Made by a program: the position numbers and the translations under genes. A stretch of DNA of 64,000 nt. It comes from an uncultured Dialister sp. GTDB taxonomy: Bacteria; Bacillota_C; Negativicutes; Veillonellales; Dialisteraceae. Positions 50,751 to 60,193 of the stretch are shown piece after piece. The notes under the pieces are model-generated. The model was not told the DNA's origin. It searched no databases and saw only the letters and a list, made by a program, of their open reading frames with translations. The stretch covers positions 1 to 64,000 of the forward strand of contig UPXR01000003.1 in the NCBI GenBank assembly GCA_900557365.1. Direction: 5' to 3'. Within the stretch, counting starts at the first letter, position 1. Each line of letters begins with the position of its first letter.

Positions 50751-51704
50751 ATGGCAATCAAAACCAGAAAGATCGGAATTATCGGAGCCGGCAATGTAGG
50801 CTCTCATCTCGCCCTGCAGTTTGCAGTCCAGGGCCTCTGCGACGAAGTGGTTTTCTATGACATCAAAAACGAAAAAGCCAAGGGAGAAGCCTTTGACCTC
50901 ATGGATGCCAACAGCTACCAGCCGCATCATTTCGAAGCCTATGCAGGCACCGTGGACGACATGAAGGATGCAGATATCCTCATCAATGCTTCCGGCAGAC
51001 CCCGCCAGCCCGGACAGACCCGTCTGGACATGATGGATGACGGTATCCTGACCAGCAAGGAAATCATTCCGCTCATTGCCAAGTCCGGCTTTGACGGCAT
51101 CATCATTTCGATTTCCAATCCGTGCGATATCATTGCCCAGTACCTCTGGTACAAGCTCGGCTGGCCGAAGGAAAAGGTCATCGGTTCCGGCACCGCGCTC
51201 GACTCTGCCCGCCTGCAGTACCAGCTGGCCGATCAGCTGAAAGTTTGCCGCCGCTCCCTCACCGCTTATCTCCTGGGTGAACACGGCGATTCTTCCATGA
51301 TTCCCTGGAGCCATGTCACGGTAGCAGGAAAGCCGATCGATGAACTTCTGGCAGAAAAGCCGGATCTGTATCATATGGATTCCAAGGACGAAATTCTCCG
51401 CAAAGTCCACGAAGAAGGCTACTGGGAAAACACCATGAAAGGATGCACCGAATTCGGCGTATCCTCCGCTACGGCAGAACTGGTCCGTGCAATTTACCAC
51501 AATGAACATAAGATTCTTCCCTGCTCCGTTTACCTCGACGGCCAGTACGGAATCCAGGACAGCTTTGCTTCCGTTCCGGTCAAGGTCGGCAAAGACGGCG
51601 TAGAAGATGTCATCGAAATTCATCTCACAGAAGAAGAAGACCGTCAGTTCAAGGAATCCATCAGAGTCCTGAAAGAACATTTCGAAAGAGCACTCACTCT
51701 GTAA
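50751..51704 (+). CDS. Lactate/malate dehydrogenase family, probably malate dehydrogenase
   Basis: NAD-dependent 2-hydroxyacid dehydrogenase of 317 residues. It shows GIIGAGNVGSHLA, the NAD-selective Asp in FYDIKN, ISNPCDI, LDSARLQ (Asp/Arg pair) and catalytic His in LGEHGDSSMIPWSH. The specificity loop reads SGRPRQPGQTR: residue 85, equal to position 102 of lactate dehydrogenases, is Arg. Gln at this site marks lactate and Arg marks malate enzymes, so malate/oxaloacetate is favoured. This fits the dicarboxylate and propionate genes in the window. GAGGAG precedes ATG by nine bases. Confidence 0.85.
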   Translation: MAIKTRKIGIIGAGNVGSHLALQFAVQGLCDEVVFYDIKNEKAKGEAFDLMDANSYQPHHFEAYAGTVDDMKDADILINASGRPRQPGQTRLDMMDDGILTSKEIIPLIAKSGFDGIIISISNPCDIIAQYLWYKLGWPKEKVIGSGTALDSARLQYQLADQLKVCRRSLTAYLLGEHGDSSMIPWSHVTVAGKPIDELLAEKPDLYHMDSKDEILRKVHEEGYWENTMKGCTEFGVSSATAELVRAIYHNEHKILPCSVYLDGQYGIQDSFASVPVKVGKDGVEDVIEIHLTEEEDRQFKESIRVLKEHFERALTL

Positions 51705-51718
51705 GAAACGGCTTCCGG

Positions 51719-51754
51719 AAAAAGTCCTCCCCTTCGGGGAAGGGCTTTTTTTGT
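51719..51754 (+). terminator. Terminator of the dehydrogenase gene
   Basis: AAAAAGTCCTCCCC, tetraloop TTCG, GGGGAAGGGCTTTTTTT. Confidence 0.85.
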
Positions 51755-51870
51755 GTCTGAAAATCCCGGTTCCGCTTTCTTCCTGTCCTCCCTCCGGCAA
51801 AGCAGACTGATACGGAAAACAGCTTTTCTGCCCGATGCCGCCTCTCCTTCTCCGGCCGGTACGACGGCAC

Positions 51871-51900
51871 AAAAAAAGCACCGGATTTCTCCGATGCTTT
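51871..51900 (-). terminator. Terminator of the DAHP synthase operon
   Basis: On the minus strand AAAGCATCGGA, loop GAAA, TCCGGTGCTTTTTTT. Bases 51755-51870 between the two convergent terminators hold no gene. Confidence 0.8.
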
Positions 51901-51920
51901 CCTCTGCAGAGACTGAAAAA

Positions 51921-52955
51921 TCAGACCATATCTGCCAGCTCTTCAATCAGCTTTTCCGTTTTCTCCCAGCCCAGACACGGATCGGTGATGGACTGTCCGT
52001 AAACACCGCCGCCGACCTTCTGATTTCCGTCTACAATATAGCTTTCAATCATAAGCCCCTTTACAATGCCTCTGATGTCCTGTGAATAACGGCGGCTGCT
52101 CATCACATCCTTCGCAATGCGGATCTGCTCCAGATATTTCTTTCCGGAATTGGAATGGTTGCAGTCGACCACAATAGCCGGATTCTTCAGGTTTTCTCTT
52201 TCCCGGTACATCTGCAGAACCTTTTCCAGGTATTCGTAATGATAATTGGGCATGGACGTACCGAAGTGGTTTACATATCCCCGAAGGATAACATGCGCCA
52301 AGGGATTTCCCGTAGTATGAACTTCCCATCCGTGGAAAAGGAAATCCTGCTCATTCTGTGCCGCTTCCACGGAATTCATCATGACCGATAAATCCCCTGA
52401 GGTCGGATTTTTCATTCCCACTGGGATCCCCGCCCCGCTGGCAATCATACGATGCAGCTGATCCTCCACGCTGCGGGCGCCGATGGCGCCGTAGGAAAGA
52501 AGATCCGACAGGTAGCGGTGATTTTCCGGATACAGGATTTCCTCCGCGCAGGTGAAGCCGGTCTGTTCAATCACATCAACATGCATCCTGCGGATTGCCT
52601 TGATTCCGGCCATCATATTCTCATTTTCCTCCGGGTCCGGCTGATGAAGCATGCCCTTATACCCCTTCCCTATGGTACGGGGTTTATTTGTATAAACCCG
52701 GGGAATGATAAAAAGCCGGTCTTTCACTTTTTCTGCAACGGCAGCCAGACGGGTGCAGTAATCCAGCACCGCCGGCTCATTGTCTGCCGAGCAGGGCCCG
52801 ATAATCAGAAGAAAACGGTCATCCCTTCCTTCTATAATATCCGCAATGATTCTGTCCCGTTCTTCCTTGACCGCCTGTCCCTTTGCAGACAGCGGCACCT
52901 CCCGTTTTACTTCTGCCGGTTCCGGCAGTTTCCGGATGAACTGCATCTGATTCAT
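51921..52955 (-). CDS. aroF: 3-deoxy-7-phosphoheptulonate (DAHP) synthase
   Basis: First enzyme of the shikimate pathway, condensing phosphoenolpyruvate and erythrose 4-phosphate. The 344-residue product is the class I (AroF/G/H) type: LLIIGPCSADN, PRVYTNKPRT, YKGMLHQPDP, IGARSVEDQLHRM, GMKNPTSGDL, DCNHSNSGK and the metal-binding C-terminal region. An AGGTGA site precedes the start. Last gene of a run with the TIGR04076 and kinase genes. Which aromatic amino acid inhibits it cannot be read here. Confidence 0.95.
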   Translation of the reverse strand: MNQMQFIRKLPEPAEVKREVPLSAKGQAVKEERDRIIADIIEGRDDRFLLIIGPCSADNEPAVLDYCTRLAAVAEKVKDRLFIIPRVYTNKPRTIGKGYKGMLHQPDPEENENMMAGIKAIRRMHVDVIEQTGFTCAEEILYPENHRYLSDLLSYGAIGARSVEDQLHRMIASGAGIPVGMKNPTSGDLSVMMNSVEAAQNEQDFLFHGWEVHTTGNPLAHVILRGYVNHFGTSMPNYHYEYLEKVLQMYRERENLKNPAIVVDCNHSNSGKKYLEQIRIAKDVMSSRRYSQDIRGIVKGLMIESYIVDGNQKVGGGVYGQSITDPCLGWEKTEKLIEELADMV

Positions 52956-52966
52956 AGTATCACCTG

Positions 52967-53239
52967 CTATTCTTCTACTCTTTCAACCTTGAAAACATTG
53001 ATAGTCTCTACGTCGGGACAGCAGAATACCGCTGTTCCCTTTTTCTGTCCCGGCTGCGGAATTTCGCCCCCGTAACGCAGGATATCCACATAGGGGAAAG
53101 CGACATGCATGGCCATGGGGCACAGATTTCCCCGCTCCCGGTCAAAATCCCAGGAATCGCCCGGGCGATGTCCCCGATGGCAGGGGCAGGGTCCCTTCCG
53201 GTCAATACAGCTGATGCGGATTTTCGGTCTTCTGCTCAT
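52967..53239 (-). CDS. TIGR04076 family small Cys-rich protein
   Basis: A 90-residue protein with the pattern of TIGR04076: IDRKGPCPCHRGHRPGD, a central NLCPMAMHVAFPYVD and a C-terminal FCCPD followed by a hydrophobic strand ending VERVEE. Six cysteines suggest metal or cluster binding. Function unknown. It sits between pdxK (four-base overlap) and aroF (12-base gap), so all three are likely cotranscribed. Confidence 0.8.
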   Translation of the reverse strand: MSRRPKIRISCIDRKGPCPCHRGHRPGDSWDFDRERGNLCPMAMHVAFPYVDILRYGGEIPQPGQKKGTAVFCCPDVETINVFKVERVEE

Positions 53240-54054
53240 GATTTTCTCCTCAGATATTCTGCTACGGGAATCCCCTGCAGCGAATCCTCTTCAGCCTTAT
53301 ATGTCAGGATCATATCACGGATCGTATCCATCGTCTGCTGCACCGCTTCCGTTACAGGCCGGCCTTCCAGAATATGCGCCATGAAAAAGGCGGAAAAAAT
53401 ATCTCCGGTGCCTACGATACGCACGGGAATCTGCCGGTAGGGAAGAAAAGCAAACGATCCGTCCTGTCTGTCATAAACCGCGACCAGATTCTTCCCCTCC
53501 GACAGTACACTGGTAATGATCACTGTGCCGCCGGACAGACGGTGCAGCCTCAGAAGCAGCTCCTTTAATTCCTCTTCCGGAAGGCCTTCCTCTTTATAGG
53601 CTGTCCCGGTAAGGAAGCATGCTTCTGTATAATTGGGCATCATATAATCGGAAACAGCGGCCAGTTCCCGAAGAGCCATGACATTTTCTTCCGTGAGCCC
53701 GTTGTACAGGGCCCCCGAATCGGCCATGATTGGATCCATAAAAATCCGGATGCCCTTTTCCTTCTGCTTCCGGCAGTAGACCGACAGCCGCTGCGCCTGA
53801 TCGATTGACGCAAGGAAACCGGTAAATACCGCATCAAAGGAAAATCCCAGGGCTTCCCAGGCCGAGAATGCTTTTTCCATGTAGCCCCCGATTTCCTGGA
53901 TGGCAAATTTCCCGTAATCCAGTTCATTGGATACCAGTGCCGTGGGCACATGGAATACATGAAAGCCTCTATGCGACAGGATCGGAATCATCGCTGCCAA
54001 TGCGATATTTCCCACTCCCGGCATATCACTGACCAAAAGTACCTTTTCCCCCAT
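53236..54054 (-). CDS. Pyridoxal/pyridoxamine kinase (PdxK/PdxY-like)
   Basis: Ribokinase-fold kinase of 272 residues phosphorylating B6 vitamers to feed PLP enzymes. Seen are VLLVSDMPGVGNIALAAMIPILSHRG, MDPIMADSGALYNG, MMPNYTEACFLTG and the catalytic anion hole VGTGDIFSAFF. The ATG at 54054 follows a GAGG nine bases upstream; an ATG five codons earlier has no site. First of the pdxK-TIGR04076-aroF run and divergent from the glycosylase gene. Confidence 0.88.
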   Translation of the reverse strand: MGEKVLLVSDMPGVGNIALAAMIPILSHRGFHVFHVPTALVSNELDYGKFAIQEIGGYMEKAFSAWEALGFSFDAVFTGFLASIDQAQRLSVYCRKQKEKGIRIFMDPIMADSGALYNGLTEENVMALRELAAVSDYMMPNYTEACFLTGTAYKEEGLPEEELKELLLRLHRLSGGTVIITSVLSEGKNLVAVYDRQDGSFAFLPYRQIPVRIVGTGDIFSAFFMAHILEGRPVTEAVQQTMDTIRDMILTYKAEEDSLQGIPVAEYLRRKS

Positions 54055-54161
54055 TTCCTTCCGCCTCATTTCTGTGAATTGTTTTTATCATATCATAATT
54101 TCTTTCGGAAAATCAAAATTTCCCCTCGTGATATAATGAGCCCAGATAAGGAGGAAATCCC

Positions 54162-54995
54162 ATGAATGTACTCATACGGGATGATTTCGATCCCCGGAAA
54201 ATCATATCCAGCGGCCAGTGCTTCCGCGCCGCAGAAATAGAGAAAGATCTTTTCCGTTTCATGACCGGAAAGCATGTCCTGTACATGAGACAGATTTCTC
54301 CCGTCAGGTGGAATCTGTCCTGTTCCGCCTATGCCTGGCGCCGGATCTGGAAGCCCTACTTCGATTGGGACCGGAATTACCGGGAAATCCGGGAATCCGT
54401 TTCCCCGGAAGATTCTTTCCTGCAGAAATGTGCTGCCTACGGAAAAGGACTGCGCATCCTCCGCCAGGACCCGCTGGAAACACTGATCACCTTTATCATT
54501 TCCCAGCGAAAGAGCATTCCTGCTATCCGTTCTTCCCTGGAGAAGCTCTGTGCTGCGGCAGGAGAGGAAATCACGACTCCTTATGAGACGCTCCGCCTCT
54601 TCCCCACGGAAAAGGCCCTTTCCGCTCTGTCCCTTACCGAGCTCCGCAGCTGCGCCCTGGGCTACCGTGCTCCTTACATCTATAAGACAGCTGCCCGCCT
54701 GGCTGCAAATCCGTCTTTCCTGAAAACACTGAACAGGGCCTCTGATAAAGAACTGATCGATGCACTCTGCACTTTCCCGGGAGTGGGCATCAAGGTCGCC
54801 TGCTGCACCGCTCTTTTCGGCTACGGACGGACAGCGGCATCCCCTGTCGACGTCTGGATCGGCCGGGTCATCCGGGAAAAGTACGGCGGTGCGGACCCTT
54901 TTCCCCGATACGGCAATGCTGCAGGCATCATGCAGCAATACCTGTTTTACTGGGCGCAAACCACAAAAATGAAGGAACCCCTACCGCCGCAGTAA
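54162..54995 (+). CDS. OGG1-type 8-oxoguanine DNA glycosylase/lyase
   Basis: Base-excision repair enzyme of 277 residues. An OGG1-like N-terminal beta domain (1-95, SGQCFR) is followed by the HhH-GPD fold with FIISQRKSIPAIRSSLEKLC and FPGVGIKVACCTALFGYG. There the Lys after GI matches catalytic Lys249 of OGG1, and SPVDVWIGRV supplies the catalytic Asp. AAGGAGG lies six bases before ATG. Single gene. Bacterial members of this class occur in clostridia and relatives. Confidence 0.93.
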   Translation: MNVLIRDDFDPRKIISSGQCFRAAEIEKDLFRFMTGKHVLYMRQISPVRWNLSCSAYAWRRIWKPYFDWDRNYREIRESVSPEDSFLQKCAAYGKGLRILRQDPLETLITFIISQRKSIPAIRSSLEKLCAAAGEEITTPYETLRLFPTEKALSALSLTELRSCALGYRAPYIYKTAARLAANPSFLKTLNRASDKELIDALCTFPGVGIKVACCTALFGYGRTAASPVDVWIGRVIREKYGGADPFPRYGNAAGIMQQYLFYWAQTTKMKEPLPPQ

Positions 54996-55023
54996 ATATG
55001 TACCGCCCAAAATTCATTCATGC

Positions 55024-55076
55024 CATCAAAAAACTTCCCGCCGGACAAAATGCCCTTTCCGGGAAGTTTTTTGATG
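55024..55076. terminator. Bidirectional terminator after the OGG1 gene
   Basis: Perfect 17-bp arms: CATCAAAAAACTTCCCG (55024-55040) and CGGGAAGTTTTTTGATG (55060-55076). It serves the plus-strand glycosylase and the minus-strand coiled-coil gene. Confidence 0.88.
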
Positions 55077-55088
55077 CAGGGAGATTCC

Positions 55089-55505
55089 TTACAGGCGGAT
55101 TCCTGCTTTTTTCAATGTTTTGTAGGTATAATCCAGGATCTGGTACAGCCGCGCTGCATCCTCTGCGCCCAAATCCTTCGGGCTGAGCGCTTTTATATCC
55201 TTATAGTAGAAAGAAAGCTTATCGGACAGCTCCTGAGACAGTTCCCGGAAAGCTTCCAGTTCCGCCGGAACAGCGGATTCCGATGCACTTTCTTCCTGCT
55301 TTGCTCCATTTTCCGCTTCCAGCTGAAAAACCTTTTCCGTCAGATGGTCCACCTCTGCCTGCAGCTTGGCACAGGTCAGTTCCAGGCCTTCGTTTTTGTC
55401 CCGTTCCTGGTCCAATGCGACCTTGAGTCCTGCCGCAGTTCCTTTCAGTGCATCAATCAGTGTTTTAGCTGTTTCTGCCGTTTCCCGAACAATCTCTTCT
55501 TTCAT
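55089..55505 (-). CDS. Coiled-coil protein of unknown function
   Basis: A 138-residue, strongly charged helical protein with heptad patterns at about 1-70 (TAETAKTLIDALKG... LQAEVDHLTEKVFQLEAENG) and an acidic linker. A second helical part (85-138) contains LSQELSDKLSFYYKDIKALSPKDLG. No cysteine-rich or catalytic motif. AGGAGG lies seven bases before ATG. It follows the MmgE/PrpD gene by 71 bases in the same direction. I recognise no family; a scaffold or cell-division-like role is only a guess. Confidence 0.65.
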   Translation of the reverse strand: MKEEIVRETAETAKTLIDALKGTAAGLKVALDQERDKNEGLELTCAKLQAEVDHLTEKVFQLEAENGAKQEESASESAVPAELEAFRELSQELSDKLSFYYKDIKALSPKDLGAEDAARLYQILDYTYKTLKKAGIRL

Positions 55506-55576
55506 ATTTCCGCCTCCTGTGGAATCACTGTTTTCTTTATTGTATCATGCCTTCTTCCTTTTTCCGCATCGGAATT

Positions 55577-56953
55577 TCAGAAAATTTCTTCCATTGCTTT
55601 TCTGATATTTTCCACATCTTCCAGGTGCTCAACAAAACGAATAATTTTTTCATACTTTTCCGCACCGATCAATCCGTCTGTCATCTGGTGCCCCTTCTTC
55701 GCAACCTCTTCAAAGCTGAGCGGTTCCTCCGGATCTCCCTTTGGATATCTTACCAGCAGGCTTCTCTTCCGTCCGTCTGCCGTTTCAATTTCAATTTTCG
55801 AGCCCAGCTGATCGGGATGACTGTTATGCATAGCAGTCATTTCATCATCCTTCACCACTTTTACCTTTTCCATAAACCGGACAACTCCCGGGGCATGAAT
55901 GGAATCCGCCCGGAAATCCTCCAGTCCCACCCGGTTCCGGACCGCCATAGAAGATACGCAATACTGAATAGAGAATTTGCATCCGTACGGAGTCTGCGGA
56001 GCCGGGTTATTGATCAGAGAATCTGTAATGTCATTGACATAAAGAGAAATCGTCTTTATATCTTCGGCAGAAAGATTCATTTCCTTCATCAGTTTCTCCG
56101 TTCCGAAAATCGCCGCGTGGGAATGCTTACAGCAGGGATACGGCTTGATGGAATTATGAGCCACCTTGAAATCCTTCCCCAGGTGTTCCGTAATTTTTTC
56201 CCATTTCGGTTCTTTCATCATAGCCCGTAAAAATCCCTTCTGTCCTTCCAGAATTGTCGCAGAACCAGTAAATCCCTTTTCGGCCAAAAGAGCAGATAAA
56301 ACGCCGGCATAGCAGGCCTTCCCGACATGCAGAGGCTTGCTCATGGCCCCCTGACTCACGAAATCCCAGAGTCCTGCCGCCTGTGTTCCTGCTGAACCCA
56401 GGGCATGAATCCATCCGTATTCCGGCAGAGAAAGGATGGAAGCACTGCTGGCTGCCCCGGCCAGACATCCTACAGTCCCTGTGGTATGCCAGAAATAATA
56501 GGAATCCGGCTGTACCGCTTCTCCGACCCGGCCGCCCAGCTCATACCCGGCAGCAATTGCGGCAATAAGTTCCTTTCCGCTTTTCTCTCTTGCTTCCCCC
56601 AGCGCCAATGCCGGCGGAATTACAACACAGGCAAGATGGATAACGGACGGATTGTGCAGGTCATCAAAATCCTGGGAATGCGAAGCGGCCCCGTTCAGAA
56701 ATGCCGCATGAAGAGCCCCGCATTTTTCCGCCGGTATTCCTTTCTTTTCTGCAAATAATAGAGTGGATTCCTTTCTCGTATCTCCGCCCGATAAAACATC
56801 CCGAAGAATCCGGGGAGGTTCCTCTGTGCTTCCGGAAATGGACAGTCCGATCCAATCCAGCAGTGCCTTTTTCGTTTCCTCCACCGCTTTTGCGTCCAGA
56901 TCTTCATAAGTCAGATGGGACAGATAGTGAGATAAAATTTTTGTTTCTTCCAT
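55577..56953 (-). CDS. MmgE/PrpD family protein
   Basis: A 458-residue member of the MmgE/PrpD family, which includes 2-methylcitrate dehydratase, cis-aconitate decarboxylase and iminodisuccinate epimerase. Seen are LLDWIGLSISGS, AAFLNGAASHSQDFDDLHNPSVIH, HTTGTVGCLAGAASSASIL, SIKPYPCCKHSHAAI and KFSIQYCVSSMA. It is 30 bases downstream of the broken methylmalonyl-CoA mutase gene, in one direction with it and the CoA-transferase. A propionyl-CoA or dicarboxylate-related substrate is likely; the exact reaction is not evident. No prpB or prpC is nearby. Confidence 0.88.
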   Translation of the reverse strand: MEETKILSHYLSHLTYEDLDAKAVEETKKALLDWIGLSISGSTEEPPRILRDVLSGGDTRKESTLLFAEKKGIPAEKCGALHAAFLNGAASHSQDFDDLHNPSVIHLACVVIPPALALGEAREKSGKELIAAIAAGYELGGRVGEAVQPDSYYFWHTTGTVGCLAGAASSASILSLPEYGWIHALGSAGTQAAGLWDFVSQGAMSKPLHVGKACYAGVLSALLAEKGFTGSATILEGQKGFLRAMMKEPKWEKITEHLGKDFKVAHNSIKPYPCCKHSHAAIFGTEKLMKEMNLSAEDIKTISLYVNDITDSLINNPAPQTPYGCKFSIQYCVSSMAVRNRVGLEDFRADSIHAPGVVRFMEKVKVVKDDEMTAMHNSHPDQLGSKIEIETADGRKRSLLVRYPKGDPEEPLSFEEVAKKGHQMTDGLIGAEKYEKIIRFVEHLEDVENIRKAMEEIF

Positions 56954-56983
56954 AAAGTTTCACCCCGCTGATGGTCTCATTTC

Positions 56984-58627
56984 TCACAATACACTTCTGC
57001 CTGTATTGTATTCTCCGAATACTTCTCTCATAACATTGCAGATTTCTCCCAATGTAGCATAGGTTTTTACCGCATCAATCAAGTAGGGCATGACATTTTC
57101 ATCGGTTGCGCAGACAGCCTGCAGCCGATCCAGCGATTTTTTCACCGCCTCGGAATCTCTGGATGCCTTCAGCTTTTTCAGCTTTTCCGTCTGTCTTGCT
57201 CCGACCGACGGATCCACCTTCAGAATATCCTGATCGGACTCTGCCTCCTCGGTAACAAATTTATTGACACCGATAACGACATGTTCTCCCGTATCGACCG
57301 CCAGCTGATCTTTATAAGCATTCCTTGCAATTTCTTCCTGCATGTAGCCCTTCTCGATGGCGCCTACTGCCCCGCCCATGGCATCGATTTTCCGGATGTA
57401 TTCGGCTGCTTTCTTTTCAATTTCATCCGTCAGGGCTTCCACATAGTAGGACCCGGCCAGCGGATCCACCGTATCCGCCACACCGCTTTCATAGGCCAGC
57501 AGCTGCTGCGTACGGAGAGCCAGTGTTGCTGCATCCTTCGTGGGAAGAGCCAGTGCTTCATTCTTCGCACAGGTTGCCAGAGACTGCGTCCCGCCCAGAA
57601 TCGCTGCCAGTGCCTGCCAGGTAATGCGCACCACATTATTGTCTACCTGCTGCGCCGTCAGAACGGAGCCTGCCGTATGAACATGGAAGCGGAGCATCAT
57701 TGCTTTTTCCTTCGTCGCATGGAACCGTTCTTTCATGATTTTTGCCCAGAGTCTTCTTGCCGCTCTGAACTTTGCAATTTCGTGGAAGAAGTCCAGTCCC
57801 GCTGTAAAGATCTAGGAAATTCCCGGGGCAAAATCATCGACCTTCTGTCCGGCCCGGATGGCTGCTTCTATGTAGGCAATGGCATTGCTGAATGCAAAAG
57901 CGATTTCCTGTTCCATGGAAGAACCAGCTTCCCGGATGTGATAAGCGCCTACGGAAATGGTGTTCCATTTCGGGATATGGGAAGAACAGTAGGCAAATGT
58001 ATCCGTGACCAGTCTCATGGACGGACGGGGCGGGAAAATATAGGTTCCTCTTGCAATGTATTCCTTTAAGATATCATTCTGAATGGTTCCCTTCAGCTGT
58101 TCCGGGGGAATTCCTTTCTTTTCCGCAGCAGCCACATACATGGCCAGAAGAACGGCAGCCGGGGCATTGATTGTCATGGACGTGGAAATCTGATCCAGCG
58201 GAATCCCATCAAAGATGGCTTCCATATCCGCCAGGGAATCAATCGCTACGCCCACCTTTCCGACTTCTCCTCTGGCTCTTTCATCATCCGAATCCAGCCC
58301 GATCTGCGTCGGCAGATCCATGGCAACAGACAGCCCGGTGTTTCCCTGAGACAAAAGATACTTATAAAGTTTATTTGTTTCATCAGAGGTAGCCATACCG
58401 GAATACTGACGCATCGTCCAGTACCGTCCTCTGTACATGGTCGGCTGTATCCCCCGGGTAAACGGATAACTTCCCGGAACCCCCAGCTGGCTCACATAGT
58501 CCAGACCCTCCACGTCCTTCGGCGTATACAGACGTTTTACCGCGATTCCTTTTCTTTCCGGAAAACGTACAGAAACTTTTTTTACCTTTTCCTCATATTG
58601 TTCCAGAATTTCGTTTAAGTTATCCAT
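56984..58627 (-). pseudogene. mcmA: Methylmalonyl-CoA mutase large subunit, interrupted by an in-frame TAG
   Basis: Full-length homologue of the catalytic (substrate-binding barrel) chain of adenosylcobalamin-dependent methylmalonyl-CoA mutase, 546 sense codons. It includes [39 protein letters not shown] and HVHTAGSVLTAQQVDNN. Codon 272 (57812-57814) is TAG inside the conserved stretch FAPGIS-stop-IFTAGLDFFHE; reading frame and homology continue unbroken on both sides. Family members have an aromatic residue there. No ribosome binding site precedes the next internal ATG (57736). No B12-binding small subunit gene is adjacent. The start ATG at 58627 follows AAAGGAG and overlaps the CoA-transferase stop. 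Nonsense mutation, sequencing error or readthrough are the options. Confidence 0.88.
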
Positions 58628-60146
58628 GATGCTCTCCTTTGTCACACTTCATCGTACCTTTTTTTGCAAATCCCACATGCATTGAAAATGCAGATTCCAG
58701 ATCCACCGGCATATGGCCTCCCTGCGCTTCCCCTCTGCGGAAATATTCCCACAAAGCCTCCCGGTAATCGGGATGTGCGCAGTGCGTAATGATTTCCCGT
58801 GCTCTCTGCCGCGGATCCAGTCCTCTCAGGTCAGCCACTCCCTGTTCCGTAATAAATACCATGGTGTCATGTTCTGTATGATCCACGTGGCTGCACATGG
58901 GAACTACCCGGGAAATTGAATCATCTTTCCCCGTCGACGAGGTCGCCGTAAATATCGAAAGATACCCGTTTCTCATATAATCTCCGCTGCTGCCGATGCC
59001 GTTGACCATATTTTTCCCCATGATGTGGGTACTGTTGGCCTGGCCGTAAATATCAAATTCCACGGGGACATTCAGGGAAATCACGCCCAGTCTCCGGATG
59101 ACCCCCGGATTGTTGGATATTTCCAGCGGACGGAGAATCAGATGGGAATTGTAAAGAGAAGGATCTTTCCGATACATTTCCATCACTCTGGGAGAGGGAG
59201 TAAAGGCGCATCCCGATGCCATATCTACCTTTCCCGCGAAAATCAGATCGAATACTGCATCCTGCAGAATTTCCGAATACAGCTGCAGATGATGGAATCT
59301 GGAGTTTTTCATTCCCGTCAGAACTGCATTGGCAATCTTTCCCACACCGGACTGGAAGGGAAGCAGTTCCGGGGGAAGTCTCCCCTTTTCCTGTTCTATT
59401 TCCAGAAAATTCATTAAATTTTCCGCAATCTTCGTTGTTTTTTCATCGGGTGCTCCCAGATTTCTGACATGGTCCGGAATATCCGACTCTACAATGGCGC
59501 TGATCCGGTCGATTCCGCATTTGACGACCGTCGTACCGATCCGGTCTCCGGGATGGTAAATCGGGATTTCCCGCCGCAGAGGCGGCTGCGGCATTTCATA
59601 AATGTCATGGATTCCTTCCAGTTCAAGAGGAATCCAGGTATTGACCTCTACAATGACTTTCTTTGCCATTCTCACAAAAGTCGGGGTATTTCCCACACCG
59701 GTTCCCAGAACCAGATCCCCGTCCTCCGTAACGGCCAGTGCTTCCACCACTGCCGTATCCACACTTCCGAAAAATCCCGCTCCTACCTGCTGTGCAAATT
59801 CCGAAAGATGAATATCGGTATACCGGATTTCACCCGTATTGATTTCCGCTCTCATGCTTCTGTTGCTTGCTGCGTAGTAGGGGGCCCGGCTTTCCACCCC
59901 ATGAACCTCAGCCAGTGCCTCTTCGATTTCCGGTCCTACAGAGGCTCCTGTCCAGATACTGATTCTGCACTTTCTCCCGGCTTTGATCTGCTCCGCCAAT
60001 GCCAAAGCCGTCTTCTTGGGGTATCCGGAAGGAGTAAAGCCGCTGAACCCTACATGATCATGATCCTGAATAAGTCTTGCTGCTGTATCGGCATCCGTTA
60101 CTTTTGCAAAAAGTGCCTTATTCCGAAGTCTGCTCTCATCCAGCAT
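58620..60146 (-). CDS. Succinate/propionyl-CoA CoA-transferase (Cat1/ScpC type)
   Basis: Class I acetyl-CoA hydrolase/transferase family enzyme of 508 residues. In propionate formers such enzymes move CoA between propionyl-CoA or acetyl-CoA and succinate. Visible are [29 protein letters not shown] and the segment [13 protein letters not shown] with the probable catalytic Glu. Also seen are [15 protein letters not shown] and [26 protein letters not shown] precedes ATG. First gene of the operon with mutase and MmgE/PrpD, divergent from a LysR gene across a 273-base region with a LysR-type dyad. Confidence 0.92.
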   Translation of the reverse strand: MLDESRLRNKALFAKVTDADTAARLIQDHDHVGFSGFTPSGYPKKTALALAEQIKAGRKCRISIWTGASVGPEIEEALAEVHGVESRAPYYAASNRSMRAEINTGEIRYTDIHLSEFAQQVGAGFFGSVDTAVVEALAVTEDGDLVLGTGVGNTPTFVRMAKKVIVEVNTWIPLELEGIHDIYEMPQPPLRREIPIYHPGDRIGTTVVKCGIDRISAIVESDIPDHVRNLGAPDEKTTKIAENLMNFLEIEQEKGRLPPELLPFQSGVGKIANAVLTGMKNSRFHHLQLYSEILQDAVFDLIFAGKVDMASGCAFTPSPRVMEMYRKDPSLYNSHLILRPLEISNNPGVIRRLGVISLNVPVEFDIYGQANSTHIMGKNMVNGIGSSGDYMRNGYLSIFTATSSTGKDDSISRVVPMCSHVDHTEHDTMVFITEQGVADLRGLDPRQRAREIITHCAHPDYREALWEYFRRGEAQGGHMPVDLESAFSMHVGFAKKGTMKCDKGEHHG

Positions 60147-60193
60147 TTCTACCTCCTCATTCCTTTTGAATACTTGGTTCCTGATTCACCCAC

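Noticed and set aside
56984..57736. The 3' part of the mutase gene as an independent gene starting at the ATG at 57736
   Set aside because: No ribosome binding site precedes it, and conserved mutase sequence continues upstream of that ATG to the amber codon without a break.
57812..57814. TAG as a programmed pyrrolysine codon
   Set aside because: Mutases do not carry pyrrolysine at this position, and no pyl genes or matching downstream structure are seen in the window.
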